A DNA stretch of 64,000 nucleotides from Geosiphon pyriformis (GCA_016748015.1 JAAOMT010000071.1:83030-147029); one strand, 5' to 3'. Shown: positions 11,078-24,425, counted from the first letter of the stretch. The notes: a model not told the origin generated them from the letters alone. Numbers and translations are program-made.

Positions 11078-11880
11078 TCACTTCGACGATCCTTGACAAT
11101 CACATGATGTTCGATCGCTCGGGCATGATGTACCGTAATTTTTCATGCGAAATATTTTTCCTGGGAGTTTTGTGTTGAGATAGTGAGAAAACATCAAATC
11201 TCCATTGTTTGACCCATCTAAATCGAGCTTGAAAATATAATCCAACAAAAACTGAAACGTTCCATCATGCAAAATATTAATTTCATTTCACTCCCCATCA
11301 ACTTTATCCCCAGTAAATACAAAGCCCATTATATTTTGAATTTTTGAGAACCTCATCAACCCTTTTTCACAATTCCGAATGCCCAGCAGAGAACTCTCGG
11401 TAAAATTCTTCATCAACCATTAAATCTTTAATATTTTCATCGTATGGAATTTGTGATCTCTCATTTCGAGTAAACTCAATTGTTAAAAAATTTTTTTTTT
11501 TTAGAGGAAACTTGAAATTCTCTGTCTAGTATAACTTTTTCGATTTTCACTGATATTCAAAAATTGTTTCAGTTTAAAGCAGATTTTGCTTAAGTTTACA
11601 ATATATGTTTGTAATTTTCGTCCAAATATATAATTCAAATTTTGTATTACGAGGATCATAGAGATCCTGAATGACGTTGCTTTTCAACTCCATCTCTCTA
11701 ATCTATGCTTTAGCTCCTCTTGTTCGAAAAATTTCCAATTTGTATCTTTGGAAAATTTTTACTTTGAGAAAAAAATGTTCATTTATTTAGTATTATTAAG
11801 AGTTTTCATGTTGCTATCGTTTGTTAAACTTGGGCTTTGAAACCATTCCCAAAATATATCTGTAGACATTCCCTCCTAAA
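11078..11880 (-). pseudogene. Remnants of a protein-coding gene, family unknown
   Basis: Several minus-strand stretches read like protein but in different frames. About 11862-11780: MSTDIFWEWFQSPSLTNDSN. About 11745-11700: FFEQEELKHRLERW, shifting frame to MELKSNVIQDLYDPRN with ELYIWTKIT. About 11480-11370: FTRNERSQIPYDENIKDLMV with EEFYREFSAGHSEL, stop. 11272-11078: 64-codon ORF. Frameshifts and stops lie between them, and splice sites joining all pieces could not be found. Either a decayed gene or a multi-exon gene I failed to model. Confidence 0.35.
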
Positions 11881-12562
11881 AAATTCTCTGCTTTTTATTA
11901 CAAGCGATCTTACATAATTTTGCGTTTTTATTTTCAACAAAATTAAAAGAACCACGTTTATAAATGCAAGGAATACAATTGATGCCTCAAATTTCGTTTA
12001 AAACAATTTTCTTGATAAATTAATTGAAATTTAATTTTTTATTTTTTCATCTTATTAAAAAGTTCCTCGCTTGAGACTTGCTACTCTATTAATTTTTCTA
12101 ATTAATCTTTCTCAGAAGTCATAAAACGATGTAAAAAATATGGTATCAAAATTTATTTAGAAAACCGTCTCTATCAAAAATTTTTTGGTTAATGCTGACA
12201 ATTACAAAAATATTTTACCAAAAGTATGTTGTATCCTTTTGTTTGTGTCACAAAAATCTCGTAAAATTGATTTAATGGTCAGAAAAATGATGCAAAAAGG
12301 AGTTACAGTTTTTCCATTCAGAATTTCCTAAAGTAATAACTTTGACAGAAAAATATTTCCCTAACAGTCAAAATATGATGAAAATACAAATATTTACCAA
12401 TGACTTATGAAGATTCAATATGGATTAAATATAAATTATTAATAGCATTACCAATTTATTTCTGAACAAAATTTCGATGATTTAACATATTGCAATTCAA
12501 AAAAACTATCACACACAAACAAGCAGGAGATCATTCCAAATACATGACCTGAATTTTTTTTA

Positions 12563-12563
<1 letters not shown>

Positions 12564-12594
<31 letters not shown>
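12564..12594 (+). repeat. (AAT)n microsatellite
   Basis: About ten AAT units. Confidence 0.9.
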
Positions 12595-12595
<1 letters not shown>

Positions 12596-13555
12596 GTTTC
12601 ATTTAGATATTCGATTGTATCCTAATTCTTGGACAAAAAAAAGGTTGGTATTAGAACACCTATTTTTATTAGAATTTTTATACAAATAAATAATAAGTAA
12701 AATATTTTTGGGTTTATAATGACAAATAAATTATAGAAAAAACCTTATTAAGTTAATTGAAAAATCTGTTTGGTTAAAATTTTTGGTCAAAATTTAATTA
12801 TTGAATTAATTGTTTCAGTTGTTTGCTTAATTATTAACTTAATTGCTCACTTTTTTTAGCAATGATATAGTAATATATATATATCAAAATTTTTTAAAAT
12901 TTTAAAAATATTTATTAATAACAAAATTAGTTAAAATTAATTAAAAAAACAATAAAGATATTAAAATAAATATAAATTTATTAAAATAATAAAGTTTAAA
13001 ATTTCTAAAATGGAAATATGTATTAATAATTAATTTACTTATAAAAACATATTTATGTAAATTTTAATATCTTAACAATTTAATATTTAATATGTAATTA
13101 TTTTATTTCAATATAATAAGTTTCATTTAAGAATTAAGAATAATAAAAATTATATATTTTAATAACAATTTTTTAAAACTGGTGAAATTTCAAACTTAAA
13201 TATTTTTTATTAGATAACTATAAAGCTTTCTACAATAATACAATAAGTAAAGACTATTTATAAAGTAAATACTTGAAAATCTTTTCAAATTACCAAATAA
13301 ATAGGAAATAATTCATTTTTAATTTGAATCTGGGAATTTAATGCTTTAACTTTTAGTTTTGAGGGTAAAAAATTGAGTCTCACAGCAAGTATTAAAAAGC
13401 CAAAATTTAATCTATTAGAATCTGATATCAGTAAATGAGACGTGAAACGTATATCATTAATTTAAAAAATCACACATATACGCCCATAAATTTTATTTAC
13501 CTATTTATAAATTAAACGATGGGGAAAACTCTAATTGAAAATATATAATAATTCT
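12595..13555. other. AT-rich block without genes
   Basis: More than 85% A+T by eye. No reading frame of note. Probably old repeat material, but not assignable. Confidence 0.4.
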
Positions 13556-13990
13556 ATGCATTATGCAAAGAATCACTGGTACAATCAATGTTAAAAAGTT
13601 GTAAAAATGGAAAATTTTGTGCACAAAAGGTAAAGGTCGTCGTAAAAAATCAAGAAAAGTCGATCAATATGTTTATAAGAATTCTTTGTTTTGGCAAAAA
13701 TTGTTACTAAACTAGATATAAAAGAGTAAACAATTTATATTGCACAATTGGCAGACATTTAAAATCACTTGGATATATGAGGAATTTACCAATTACTAAG
13801 CTAACACTTACGCAAGTTCAAAACAAGATATATGTCGAATAGTCCAAATTTCATTTTGATTATAACTGGAAAAATAAAATTAAAAGTTGGTACAAGGGAA
13901 AACTGCCCATTGTTCAAAACCAAATGATCATGAAAAGATTCTGCGTTGGGCCGTTTTTGTATGAAGGAAAAATGTTATTCCAAATATTGT
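13556..13990 (+). pseudogene. Decayed Tc1/mariner transposase
   Basis: The order of conserved pieces follows a Tc1-like transposase, interrupted by stops and frameshifts. A basic segment GKGRRKKSRK near 13620-13655 sits where the element at 63814 has NGQIRAIHRSGRPRK. Then come TIGRHLKSLGYMRNLPITK and LTLTQVQNKIYVE near 13750-13840, typical of the Tc1 region before the first catalytic Asp. After that, FHFDYNWKNKI and a HEKILRWAVFVYEGK-like stretch near 13930-13970 correspond to the region around the second Asp. The catalytic residues and C-terminus are not visible. No TIRs were identified, so the element borders are unknown. Confidence 0.5.
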
Positions 13991-15246
13991 ATATTATTAT
14001 AAACTAAATTATAAGAATAAAAATGCATTTTTAAAAAATTTGATATAGAATATAATTCAAAAATGTATTCTTGTCAATTTAAAATTCATAAATATTTATT
14101 TTTCAGGTATTAAATCCAATTCAAATTGATTTATCTTTGGAATTTTTTAAAATGAATCAATTTTTAGTTCAAGTCAAACATAAATTTTATGTTTTATTTT
14201 TTGGGTTATTTTTAACAATGATTGTTGAGTTTGATCAATAACTTGATAATTGATTATAGATAAATAATATTTTTCAAAATTCAAATTAAATATTGCTTAA
14301 ATCTTTAAATTTCTATTTTTTTAAATTTTTTCTTTAACATTTTTTAGTTTAAAGAATTAAAAAATTGCTCTTGTAATTTGTATTTGAAAAAAATATTGAA
14401 TAAAAAATTAATAATAAAGCACAAAAATGTATAATTTGTATAATTTACATGAAATTTACAACCAATTTTTAGATTTTTACATCAGATTAAAATTGACAAT
14501 TTTAATTTATTTTTAATTGAATAAATTATAATGCTTATTAATATTCTTTTCTTTTCTTTGTCTTTGTCTTTGTCTTTGTCTTTTATCTGATTTTACACAT
14601 TGGTTTTTTATTACTCGTTATATGTTAGGTTATTACTATAATTTATACCACCGGTTATATTTATAATGCAAAATGTTTATTTGAATTAAAATTATAGATT
14701 ACTAAGACTTACATAAAAAACAACACAAAACTGCGGGAAAATTTTAATAATTATTAGAATTTCAGTTTATTAATTAAACACATTGAAGCTTTCATTTGAA
14801 ATAACAACTATTAATAATAAAAAAATAAAACATATATTATTTTTTTAATAAGAGTTTTCATTAAATTTTACTTTACGTCTTTAAAATATTTTTGAGAAAT
14901 CTATTTCATGTATTTTTTAAAATAGTAATAATCGAATTTCTTTAGATTAGAAAGCAAAGATGTGGGCAAAGCGTAAAATCTAATATTCATAGATGGAAAA
15001 CAAGAAAAAAAACTGCAACCCCTTTTTTTATAATTTTTATATTCCCCATTGTTAATGTAACTTTATTTTCTTTTTCAGTTATAATGGTTTAAAAGCTTTT
15101 TATTATTTTTCAGCCTCAAAACTTTTTAATTTAACCTTTTTTTTTAGATTTAAATCTTTATTATTCAGAGGAGATGGTTACAACACAGTAAGACTTATTA
15201 TAATTCAATTTATATTATCCAAGGTAAATCCAACAAAACTTATCAT
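13991..15246. other. AT-rich intergenic region
   Basis: Apart from the hexanucleotide repeat nothing could be assigned. Confidence 0.4.
14555..14583 (+). repeat. (TCTTTG)n hexanucleotide repeat
   Basis: About four TCTTTG units. Confidence 0.85.
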
Positions 15247-15511
15247 AACACAATTGCAATCAAAACTCCTCTGCGATCAGTATCACTTGTAATTTATGTA
15301 TCACTCAGATTTCGAATAGTACTAAAGTGGTCCAAGTTGAAGCCAGAGATACGGTTTAATGGAATTCTGATGCTCGGATTAGCGTTATAGATGCAGGGGC
15401 TTTAGAAATTGCATATGTCCATCACGTTGATTCAATTTTTAACACATGTTTGGTATTTAGAAAGAATTTTGGCGGGAAACTGACAGCATCGTACAAATTT
15501 TTTTGTAAATA
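15247..15511 (+). pseudogene. Coding remnant with one in-frame TAA, family unknown
   Basis: One frame is open from 15247 to 15511 except for a TAA near 15358. It reads SITCNLCITQISNSTKVVQV, EARDTV, stop, WNSDARISVIDAGALEIAYV, then HHVDSIFNTCLVFRKNFGGK. The composition is protein-like and unlike the AT-driven frames around it. It could be one exon of a gene or a pseudogene; no homolog recognised. Confidence 0.3.
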
Positions 15512-16878
15512 AATATTTCATTGAAAATTTCATTGGTTTGTAAACCTGGATTAAAAGTATCACAAATAGAGTTTCAATAGGTGCCAAGAAAATGGTCAGA
15601 ACATTTTCGTAAGATCAGGTTAAAAGACGGACCAGCCGAGAACTTGCAATTTTTGATCAGATTTAAAAGTCTTTCTTATTAAGGATTGATTAATTGGAAT
15701 GAAGAATATTCTATAGAAATTTCTACATGCACTATATTTTTTTCAACAGTAAAAAAAAAGCTTGAGATTCAATTGCTGAGTAAAAAAGACATTTATCAAG
15801 AATAATTTTTTTGGATATATTTTCTGTCTTTTATCACGAGACTCCTAGGTATGAGAGGTTTTTTGATTGCATTCATCTAAAATAAAGACTTCTGAGGCGA
15901 ATATTGCTTTAATAATTACGAGATTTCGCCTTTGAATGAAAAATACAAAATTAATGATTTTGAATATAATTTAGCTTCAAATTGGATAAGCCAAGTTCAA
16001 TTAAAATCTTATTATAAATAATGAAATTATATATGCCGAGATTTCTTCTTTTATATATATATAAAAGGCATTATTTAATAAACAAGTTTTAAAATGAGTT
16101 TAATTTACAATGTTAATTAAAAAGATAAAAGGGATATTGTGTATACCAGAAAAAAGGGGAGCCCTGCTCAATTCAATAGTCCCGAGGAATATACATGTAA
16201 GTAGGGATACCTCGCTTAAATTAACAATGCATCTTCCTTTGTTCTAACTATGATTATTAATGACCTCAATCATTTTCCACGTAAGAGTGAAATGAAATAA
16301 TTTTCTATCCTACTTTTCACTTCTTCTTTTTTTAAATAAGTCTTAAAAAAGAATTTCTTGTTTTAAATTTGACCTTTGATAAATGCCATTTTAATATAAA
16401 AGCTATTTAACTTACATTGTTTCCTTTTGGAGATTCTTTATAATTGAGGGCTAACCTCATAGCTGGTGGTGTAGATCATGTTGAGCGACCAAATCATGGG
16501 TTTAGTCGTGCTACAAATTGACCCTGCATCCAGGTTTACCGACAGATACTGGATTATTTTGTGCCAAATTAATTTTTATCATTTTTCTTTTAGATTGTTG
16601 TTTAGAACTATTTAGCATTTTAAGGTTCGACTTCCATGTCATAATAATGTATGTGCAGAGATTTGTAATGCGAATTTTTCATTACAATAAGTAAATTTTG
16701 ATTCTAGAAGCTCGAATGTTTTATGATCAACTTTATAAAGTAACAAGACCCATGTCTACTAAAAAAAAATTCGCTCTCTCGAAACATTTGAAAACTATTT
16801 TCAATTTATTGTTTACTTTTTGAAAAGAAAAGATATCAAACTTTTTACGTTCTTTTTTTTAATATCATCTTCCTAAAA
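15512..16878. other. Intergenic region upstream of the five-exon gene
   Basis: No convincing feature. A GC-richer patch near 16440-16560 was checked for a tRNA and did not fold as one. Confidence 0.4.
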
Positions 16879-18027
16879 ATGCTTAATATAATTCCATTTA
16901 ATTTTCGTCGTAACTTTTTGGAAATTTTTAAAGAAAAAAATTTGAATTTAGATTCTTTAACTTTAAATAAGATACGCCAGGAACTTGGAAATCAATTCAA
17001 ATTTGACAAAACTTCACATTTAATATTATTTTTGATACAAATGGGATTTGTCACAATTGAGCAAGAATTGTTTAATTTTGATTTAGAATATCACGTTCAA
17101 CATAGTGAAAGAATCAATTTTAAAGACTCGACTATTTTGTCAACTTTTTTTCACAATTCTTGTAAATCAAAGGCTTATTACAATTGGTATTTTGTCTAAT
17201 ATATTTAAATTTTGCTAACTTTTAGCTGAAAAATAATTTCGGATTTTATTTTCTTAAAATTTGTCTAAAAAATTTAGGCCAGCAAAATCCCTTTTTACCA
17301 ACTCAATTAATGAGAAATTTCTCGATGAGTTATATTGGTCCCAAATAGTTAGGAAGCCAGTCCTTTTAACATCAATTTTTAAATTTGAATACATTTTGCA
17401 AAAAACTCAGTGGATAAAAATTTTGGTAAGCATGATTCAATTATTTACTAGAATAATACAAGGCAAATTTAAAAATTTTTACAATTTCATTCTAAAAGGA
17501 ACCGGCTTTAACTTTTGGCAAACAAGGACCAATATTTAGGCTCTTACTTAAAAGTGGTAAGAAAAATATTTTATATTTTATACTCATAATAATTTATAAA
17601 AATGTTGAGAATTATTTCTTTCAAATTTTAATAGTAAAACCGTTTTTATCATCGATTGGCATCTCTCTCTCGGAAAGAACAACCATCTACAATATTTTGG
17701 AAACCTCTCGTCAGCCTAATTTATTTCTTATGTTTGCAAAAAAGAGATCGACCATTCTCGGCGTTTTAGGTGGTCCTAGAGGTGAAGAGGTGAGAATTTT
17801 TTTAATTTATTAAAAATTAATGGTGAATGCAGATTTTAATACAAAATTTTCTTTAGCTGCTAAAGAAGATTATGCGATCCATTAATATTCTCAAACCAAT
17901 AATAAAATGTTCCTGCCAACTTGACGAAAATCAATTCTCACAACTTTTACAAGAATTCTTAACTGAAATTCAACAATATAGAACATTTGGATCAACATAT
18001 CACGTTTACGTTCGACAATACAATTGA
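16879..18027 (+). CDS. Five-exon gene, uncharacterised protein (279 aa)
   Basis: Exons 16879-17186, 17278-17425, 17499-17556, 17635-17789 and 17857-18027 join in phase with GT..AG introns of 67-91 nt, giving 279 residues and a TGA stop. The N-terminal half is AT-biased and Lys/Asn-rich. From residue 100 on the sequence is more conserved-looking: SINEKFLDELYWSQIVRKPV, GPIFRLLLKSVKPFLSSIGI, and a segment ending ILGVLGGPRGEELLKKIMRS. It ends with a Gln/Tyr-rich tail. No signal peptide or membrane span is evident. No domain could be named. The consistent splicing argues for a real gene; the start could lie further upstream in an unrecognised exon. Confidence 0.6.
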
Positions 18028-18534
18028 AGCGATACCACATCCAAATCTTGATATAATAGAAACCCCCAAAAAAATTTAATAATTATAAACCGGAGATAAA
18101 AAGAAAATCTCTTATTTTTCAAATTTAAACTCATTATAGTTTAAAAATTAATTAGTCTAAACCATTTATTCCCATTTCTATGGGGATCATATTCAAACGT
18201 AAGATGCCTCTCTTTAAGAAGGTAAAAAAAAAAATTCATGGTGATCATCAACTTTTTAGATTTGGGTCCAATGGATGCTCATCTAAATTTATGATAATCT
18301 TCAACAATTTTGGCCAAACTAAAATTATCAATATAACATTAAGAATAGTCACCAAGCAATATTAATTTTTTTAAGTAACTTGAAAATTTAAAAAATTCAA
18401 TAATTTTAAGTTTTTTTTTCACATTACTTGAAATGTTTTAAATTCAATTTTGCTGTGTTAATAATGTTGCTGGCTTGAATTTCTTTTAATGTAAAAAAAA
18501 AAAAAACTTTTTTTTCTGTTTTCAATTTTTTTTT
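18028..18534. other. AT-rich intergenic region
   Basis: A 61-codon frame at 18180-18365 has no protein-like features. Otherwise nothing. Confidence 0.4.
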
Positions 18535-18780
18535 ACGAGTGCGGGCCAACTACTGCCTATTACAATACAGCAAAGAAAATACTCTAAAATAGGTGTAGCT
18601 CACGCCTTGTCTACATGTGACCAGCCACTCGGACCAATCAAGGCTACACTACACAACAATTAAAACGCGATAAATCACCTGTCCTTAAAGCAATACAAAA
18701 TTCATCTGAAACAAACTGCGAACCTAACGCCCGACCAAAACATACCGACAAACCACGGACAAAACTGTTTTCATTTAAAT
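18535..18780 (-). mobile_element. 5'-truncated LINE copy (3' end only)
   Basis: On the minus strand this carries the same 3' tail as the LINE and gag-only copies: ...AGTGGCTGGTCACATGTAGA...then GGTGTGARCTACACCTATTTTAGAG-like sequence and the terminal AGGCAGTAGTTGGCCCGCAC block. It is GC-richer than its surroundings, with poly-T on the plus-strand left side (an A tail on the minus strand). Only about 245 bp remain, so it is a dead-on-arrival insertion. A SINE using the LINE tail is the alternative. Confidence 0.55.
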
Positions 18781-19184
18781 ACAATAAAATAATAGAAAAT
18801 TTTAATAAAAAACATTAGTTAACAATCAAAACTTGGGGTAAATAAAAATTAAAAATTTTGTTATTTTGTGTTTGAAAAATTCCAAAAGATAAGAATTAAA
18901 TTAATAATTGGTTAACTTCAAAATATTAGTTTAAAATATTGTAAAATAAGCAAAAAAATTGGTTTAATAAATTGTAATTATTTTAAATGTTAAAATTTTT
19001 TAATTTTATAAAATACATTTGCTAAAAAAAGTTTTTTCTATACATATTTGAATAATTTTTTTTCTTTTCAAATATTTTTATGGCATTAATAATATAATTA
19101 AAAATATTTTATTTTTTATCTTGTTATTTATATAATTAATAGTGTTAATCAAATCAAATAAAATTATTATTTTATTTTATTTTG

Positions 19185-19650
19185 AACACTAACTAAGTGT
19201 GATCCAACCACTATCTACGATTACACAGCAAAAATGTTAATCTATAATATTAAATTTAATTATGTACTAAATAATTAATAATGTATATTTAGTCATTTTA
19301 TTTTTAAAATTAGTTATTGACTTGATTATTAACTTTGATCAATAATTAAATTTTTAATTTTAATTGTTAACCAAATTATTAATAGGTTATTTGTTTTCTT
19401 TAATGCTATAAGTAAGCATTTAATAAGAAATTATTAATTTTTTCTATTTTCTGAATTTAAATATTTAAGAAAAAAAATAAAAATTTTTTTTTTGTATAAT
19501 ACAATATATATATATATATATATATATATTTAATGCTTTAATTAAGTAAAATTTCTTTATTATCTATTCTAGCTACAAACAATAACTATAGATGTGAATT
19601 ATACATTTTCAACATATGACTAGCCACCTGACTTTTATATAGACAATACC
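19185..19650 (-). mobile_element. LINE 3' tail remnant split by a decayed LTR fragment
   Basis: 19190-19240 matches the distal part of the LINE tail (GATCCAACCACTATCTACGA), and 19575-19650 matches its proximal part (ATATGACTAGCCACCTGAC). Between them, 19243-19560 matches the reverse complement of the 3' half of the LTR at 36238-36856 in an AT-converted form (for example TTAGTCATTTTATTTTTAAA against TTAGCCACCCTATTTTTAGA). Nested insertion is the simplest reading. The AT content makes exact borders uncertain. Confidence 0.45.
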
Positions 19651-20812
19651 ATACAAACTTAACTATAATTATATTACTGTTACCACTTAATCCAAGATGC
19701 TCAAACCAAAAATTTAAATAAAAAAATATATCTAATTTTTTTTGTTTTCCAAAATAACTAAGCAGACCAAGCAGAAAAACATTTATCATTGGTATTATAG
19801 TATTTTTTGTGTTAATATCTTGGGTTATAATCATATTTGTCTAATTATTTATATATATATAATAGTTTTTAGGTTAACAAATTAATATTTTTTATTATTT
19901 ATAAAATATTTTGGTCTTGACATTTACTTTACATACTAAATTTATTTATATTAATTATGTATTTATTATATTTAATCATTTTATTTTTATACTTTTTAAA
20001 ATAAAAATTAATATTATTTTTATTTTTATTAAAATTAACTTAAAAAATAACAATTTTTTTTATTAATTCTCATACAACAAAAAAAGCAAAAAAATTGAAA
20101 AATTTTTTTTTATTCAGTTTTTTTAAATTATTTTTTTTAATATATTTTTGTTTTTAAAATTAAACATAATAAGTATTTTTGTTATAAGTATAACCAAAAA
20201 TAAAAATAAAACTTATTAGACAGTCTATTTTTGATTTAATAAAATTTTATATTTTAAATATTAACTTGTTAATAATAAAAGAAAAAACTTTTAAAAAAGG
20301 TTGAAGTTTATAAAAAACATTTATTTTCTTAAAATTTTAAAAGATTATTTAATTTATGTTTAAATTTAAATTAATAATAATACATAGTATTATTACAAAT
20401 ATTAATTTAAAATAATAAAATATACACATGAATTAAAAGATAATTGCCAAAAAAATTATTGTAAATATTTTTAAAAAGGCTATAAAATTAGTTTTTTCTA
20501 ATTATAATAAAATAATATTAATTAAGTTATAATTTATTGGTTTATAATAAAAAGCTGTAATAAATTTGCTAATTCTAAAATTATTAAATTAATGGTTTCT
20601 AAATAATTTTTTCTTATTGGCAAGAAGTTAATACATATAATAAAAACTAATATTAATAAAAAAATATAAAAATTAAAAAATTGGTATTAAATTTTTTTTT
20701 ATATTTTGTTAATAAGTACAATTATTTATAATTTTTTAATATTATATAATAAAAAAAACTTGTATTATTAATTAAAATTCTATTTTATATAATTGTATTA
20801 AATACATAACAA
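19651..20812. other. AT-rich block
   Basis: About 88-90% A+T by eye, no frames of note. Likely decayed repeat. Confidence 0.4.
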
Positions 20813-21373
20813 TATAATAATTAGATATAATATGTTAATAAATAACAAAAAAAGAATAATATTATATAATAATAAAATAATAATAAAATAATTTAACTTG
20901 AATAAATAAATTAATTTAATAAGTAATATACAAAATTAGTTTTATAAATATTTTAATCTCTATTTTTTTCAAAAGATAACAAAAAATTTAAAGATAAAAA
21001 AATAATTTATATTGTTAATAAAAAATAGTAAATTAGTATAATTTTAATAAAATGTTTATTTAATATATTATACAAAAATTAACAATTATATAAATCAAAA
21101 TAAATAGTAAAAAAGAATTAAAAAAGTTAAAATTATTGTATTGATTTTTGTTTTAAATAAATTAATTTAAATATAAATAAATTTTTATATTTTAAAAATT
21201 TTCACTTATATATTTTTTAAAAAAAATTAATAATTAGATTAATAATCAAATTAATATTTAAGTTAATAATTATATTAATAACTAATTTTAAAAATAGAGT
21301 GTTTAATAGATGTGACTAATTATAATAAATAAATAAATAAAACTAAAAAATAAAAGTTATAATTATAATAACA
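20813..21373 (+). repeat. Hypermutated LTR copy A
   Basis: Aligns end to end with the LTR at 36238-36856, nearly all differences being G-to-A or C-to-T. The start TATAATAATTAGATATAATA corresponds to TGTTACGGGTTAGAGTAACA. The end ATAATTATAATAACA corresponds to TTTCAACCATAACA. Shared landmarks include AACAATTATATAAATCAAAA against AACAAATACAAATCAAGAAG. Confidence 0.6.
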
Positions 21374-23830
21374 GTTTAGAAAATACATAATTTTTGTTTT
21401 TAAAAATGTAAACTTATATTAAATTAAATTAATTTTATTTTATTGTATTAAATATAAACAGTTTAAACATATTATATTAGAATATTTTTCTATTAAAAAA
21501 AGTTTTAACCAGATTAAAAAAAGATAATTGATTTTAATAAGCTATAATTAACATATATATGCTAGAAAACAAATTTTTATTATTTATTCTATTTTTTTGG
21601 GTAAAAAAACTTGAATACAAATTACTAAGAATATTATAATTAGTTTTTTTATAAAATTGTCTTTAATATTAATTTATTTATAAATATTAAATCTTTTATG
21701 TTAGCTTTAAAAAGCTTGAAATTATGTTATTTTAAAAAACAAGTAAATAAGTTATACTTATTAATAAAACAATTATTTATAATTTAAAATTACTTAAAAT
21801 TTAAAAATTGGAAAAAATAATTAAAGATCTAATAGTTATAAATATAAATTCGAAAAAAAATAAATAATTTTGGTTTATATTAAGATTTAACAAACTATTA
21901 ATAATTAATTTAATATAAAAAATTAATACTTAAAATATAAAAAAAATAAGCAATCTTGTAAAATAAGATAATTTGTAAAATAATATAAAAATAAATAATT
22001 TAGTGTCTATTATTATTAAAATAAAATTAAAAAATTAAATTAAGTCTTGAATTATAAACAAATTTAAATAAATTAAAATCTTTATTTCTGATTTAAATTT
22101 TGGTAATTTAAATTCTAAAATAGTGATTATTTTAAATATTCTTTTAATTAAACATATATGCAAAATTTTTAAAATATTGAACCAGTTTTTGGCAGTTTGT
22201 TTATCGTTTAGAATAAGCTTTTAATAACAATTTTGAATCTTTATGCAAAGATTCTTAAGCATAAAATTAAAAACAAAATGATAATATTAATTAAAAAACT
22301 GTTTTTATGTTAATTTGGTTTAAATAGTTTCTAAAATACATAATTTTATATATTGTATGAAAAAATTATTGAAAATACAATATAAAAATATAAACAGTTT
22401 TAAAAAAGAACAATTTAAAAAATTTTATTGTCTAAAATAATTAATATAACAAATAAGTTTGATGTATTAAAAAAAAATTTAAATGTTATATAAATTTTTA
22501 TGTGTAAAATTATGTGTTTTTTTAGCAAAAAGTATTTTTAAAACATAATATTATAAATTTAAGATTTTAAAAAACAAATAGCCTTTTAAATTTTTTAGAT
22601 TGAAGCATTTAATATTTAAAATTTCTAAAAATTTGAAATTAAAATTTAGTAATAAGTTAAAAAACTTTGGTTTGTATGATTAGCTTTTGATAAATCAAAT
22701 ATTTTAATAATAAAAGCAGGTTTTTGTGTAATATTATTAGATTAAGTTTGAAATAAAAAAAAGTTTATGAGTTTTTAAGCTTCACAAATTTCAAGTAATT
22801 AAAAAATTAAAATTAGAGTAATTATTACCAATTATATAAATAATTTTATTTATAATAAAAATTGTATAATCAAAAATATTTATTTTAAAAGATGAGTTTG
22901 GATTATTTAATTATATAAAAGTGCTAATTTTAAAGCTTAATTTGGTAAAGTTTAAGATAAATAAATTTATGAAATAATAGATTTAAAAATAAAAAATATT
23001 AAATAAGATTTTTAATTTAGTAAATAGTAATTGGACTACCCTTATTAAATAATTAAAAAATAATAAACAATTATTAAAAATAATTAATATTTGTTATTGA
23101 ATTTTAAGAAACACTATTTAAGATAGATTAACCAATATATAGCTACCAAAAAAATAAATATACAAATAAAATAGTTTGTAAAAATTTTAAATACCAAACT
23201 ATTAAAAATATAAAATAAAAGATACAAAAATTAAACAGCCAGCATTATTGAATCAATTTTAATTTAATACTTTTAACAAATATTATTATTTGTATAATAT
23301 TAAAAACCTTTAAACAATATAAGAAATTACAATAAAGAAAAAATAAGATGAATTTATTTCAAGCGTTATGTAATTTATTTAATTTATTTATTTGTATTTA
23401 TAATATTAATGCAATATTAATCTTTAACAATTATATTTAGGCTTGAAGTTTAGAATTTTCAGACAATATACATTTTTAATATGGCAAAAAGGGGCCAGAT
23501 TTTAAAACAAATATATTAAAACAGATAAATATTAATTTAAAGAAATTGTAAATTGAAAGACAAAATATTTTGTGTATAAAAAATTAAATTTTCTTGTTGT
23601 GTATGTGTGTTATGCATTTATTCTCAAATTGTTTGCGAAATTAATTTTAATTTTATTAGTATAGAAATGTTTTTAATAGATTTGATGTTTTATAAATAAG
23701 AAAAAAATAAGCAAAATTTAATAAAAATTGAATTTGTGTTCAAAGTTGTTGGTCCAATATTAGATATAATCTTTTCTGAGACTTAACATCTTGTTTAGCT
23801 TCAATGGTAAGGATTCTGTTCCTTTGAAAT
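21374..23830. other. AT-rich block, probable internal region of decayed retroelement
   Basis: About 88-90% A+T and no open frames. It follows LTR copy A directly, so it may be the ruined internal part of the same element. No RT or integrase motif could be recovered by eye. Confidence 0.35.
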
Positions 23831-24375
23831 AATTATCAATTAATTTTTGATTGTAAATACTTGAAAGGAAAAAAACAGTTTCAAAAGTAGCAGCAGTTGG
23901 AAAAAAAATTGATTTACAAATTATATATCAAGGAAAAATTGTGGGCTGTCATTCTGAGTGCGCTCGTAGAATAACTTCTACTTAAGATTGTCAATAAAAT
24001 GGTTGAAAACTAATTTATGCTCATGGTTTTATTACATGATCAAATAATTGGGTGTCAACTTATTAGATAATGGGTTTGAAGGATCACTATTAAATTTTTT
24101 CAAATTAATAATGTAACTGTTTTAAAACAAACCTTTGAATCACTAAATTTCTTTAAGGTAAGAAACAAAAATTGGTGGTGTTTATTGATGATGAATATTT
24201 ATAATCCTTCTTTGAATATTAGGAAAATATTTCTAGTAAAGCAGTAGCATGGTATCTTAATCAGGATTCAGATCCCTTTGGTAATATTTTTCATATTGAA
24301 AGAAATCCAAAACCCTATCATTGTAAAGTGAATTTCATTAGATCAACTTATTTCACCCCACAAAAAACAAAATAA
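23831..24375 (+). CDS. Exons of an unidentified gene, left of the assembly gap
   Basis: Protein-like stretches appear after the AT-rich block. 23831-23985: SKVAAVGKKIDLQIIYQGKI then VGCHSECARRITST, stop. Exon 24083-24157 (RITIKFFQINNVTVLKQTFE...FFK) joins in phase across a 65-nt GTAAGA...TTAG intron to 24223-24375 (ENISSKAVAWYLNQDSDPFG then NIFHIERNPKPYHCKVNFIR, stop). How the first stretch connects was not resolved. The gene may continue beyond the gap at 24426. Family not recognised. Confidence 0.35.
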
Positions 24376-24425
24376 AACTCTTGTCATAGAATGAGTAGAA
24401 TAATCATATTGTATCATTTCAGTAC

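Noticed and set aside
16440-16560. Possible tRNA in a GC-richer patch
   Set aside because: No acceptable acceptor stem, T-arm consensus or anticodon arm could be laid out by eye.
19651-23830. Mitochondrial insertion or contamination as the cause of extreme AT content
   Set aside because: No mitochondrial gene is readable, and parts of the AT blocks align with the nuclear LTR with a G:C to A:T pattern.
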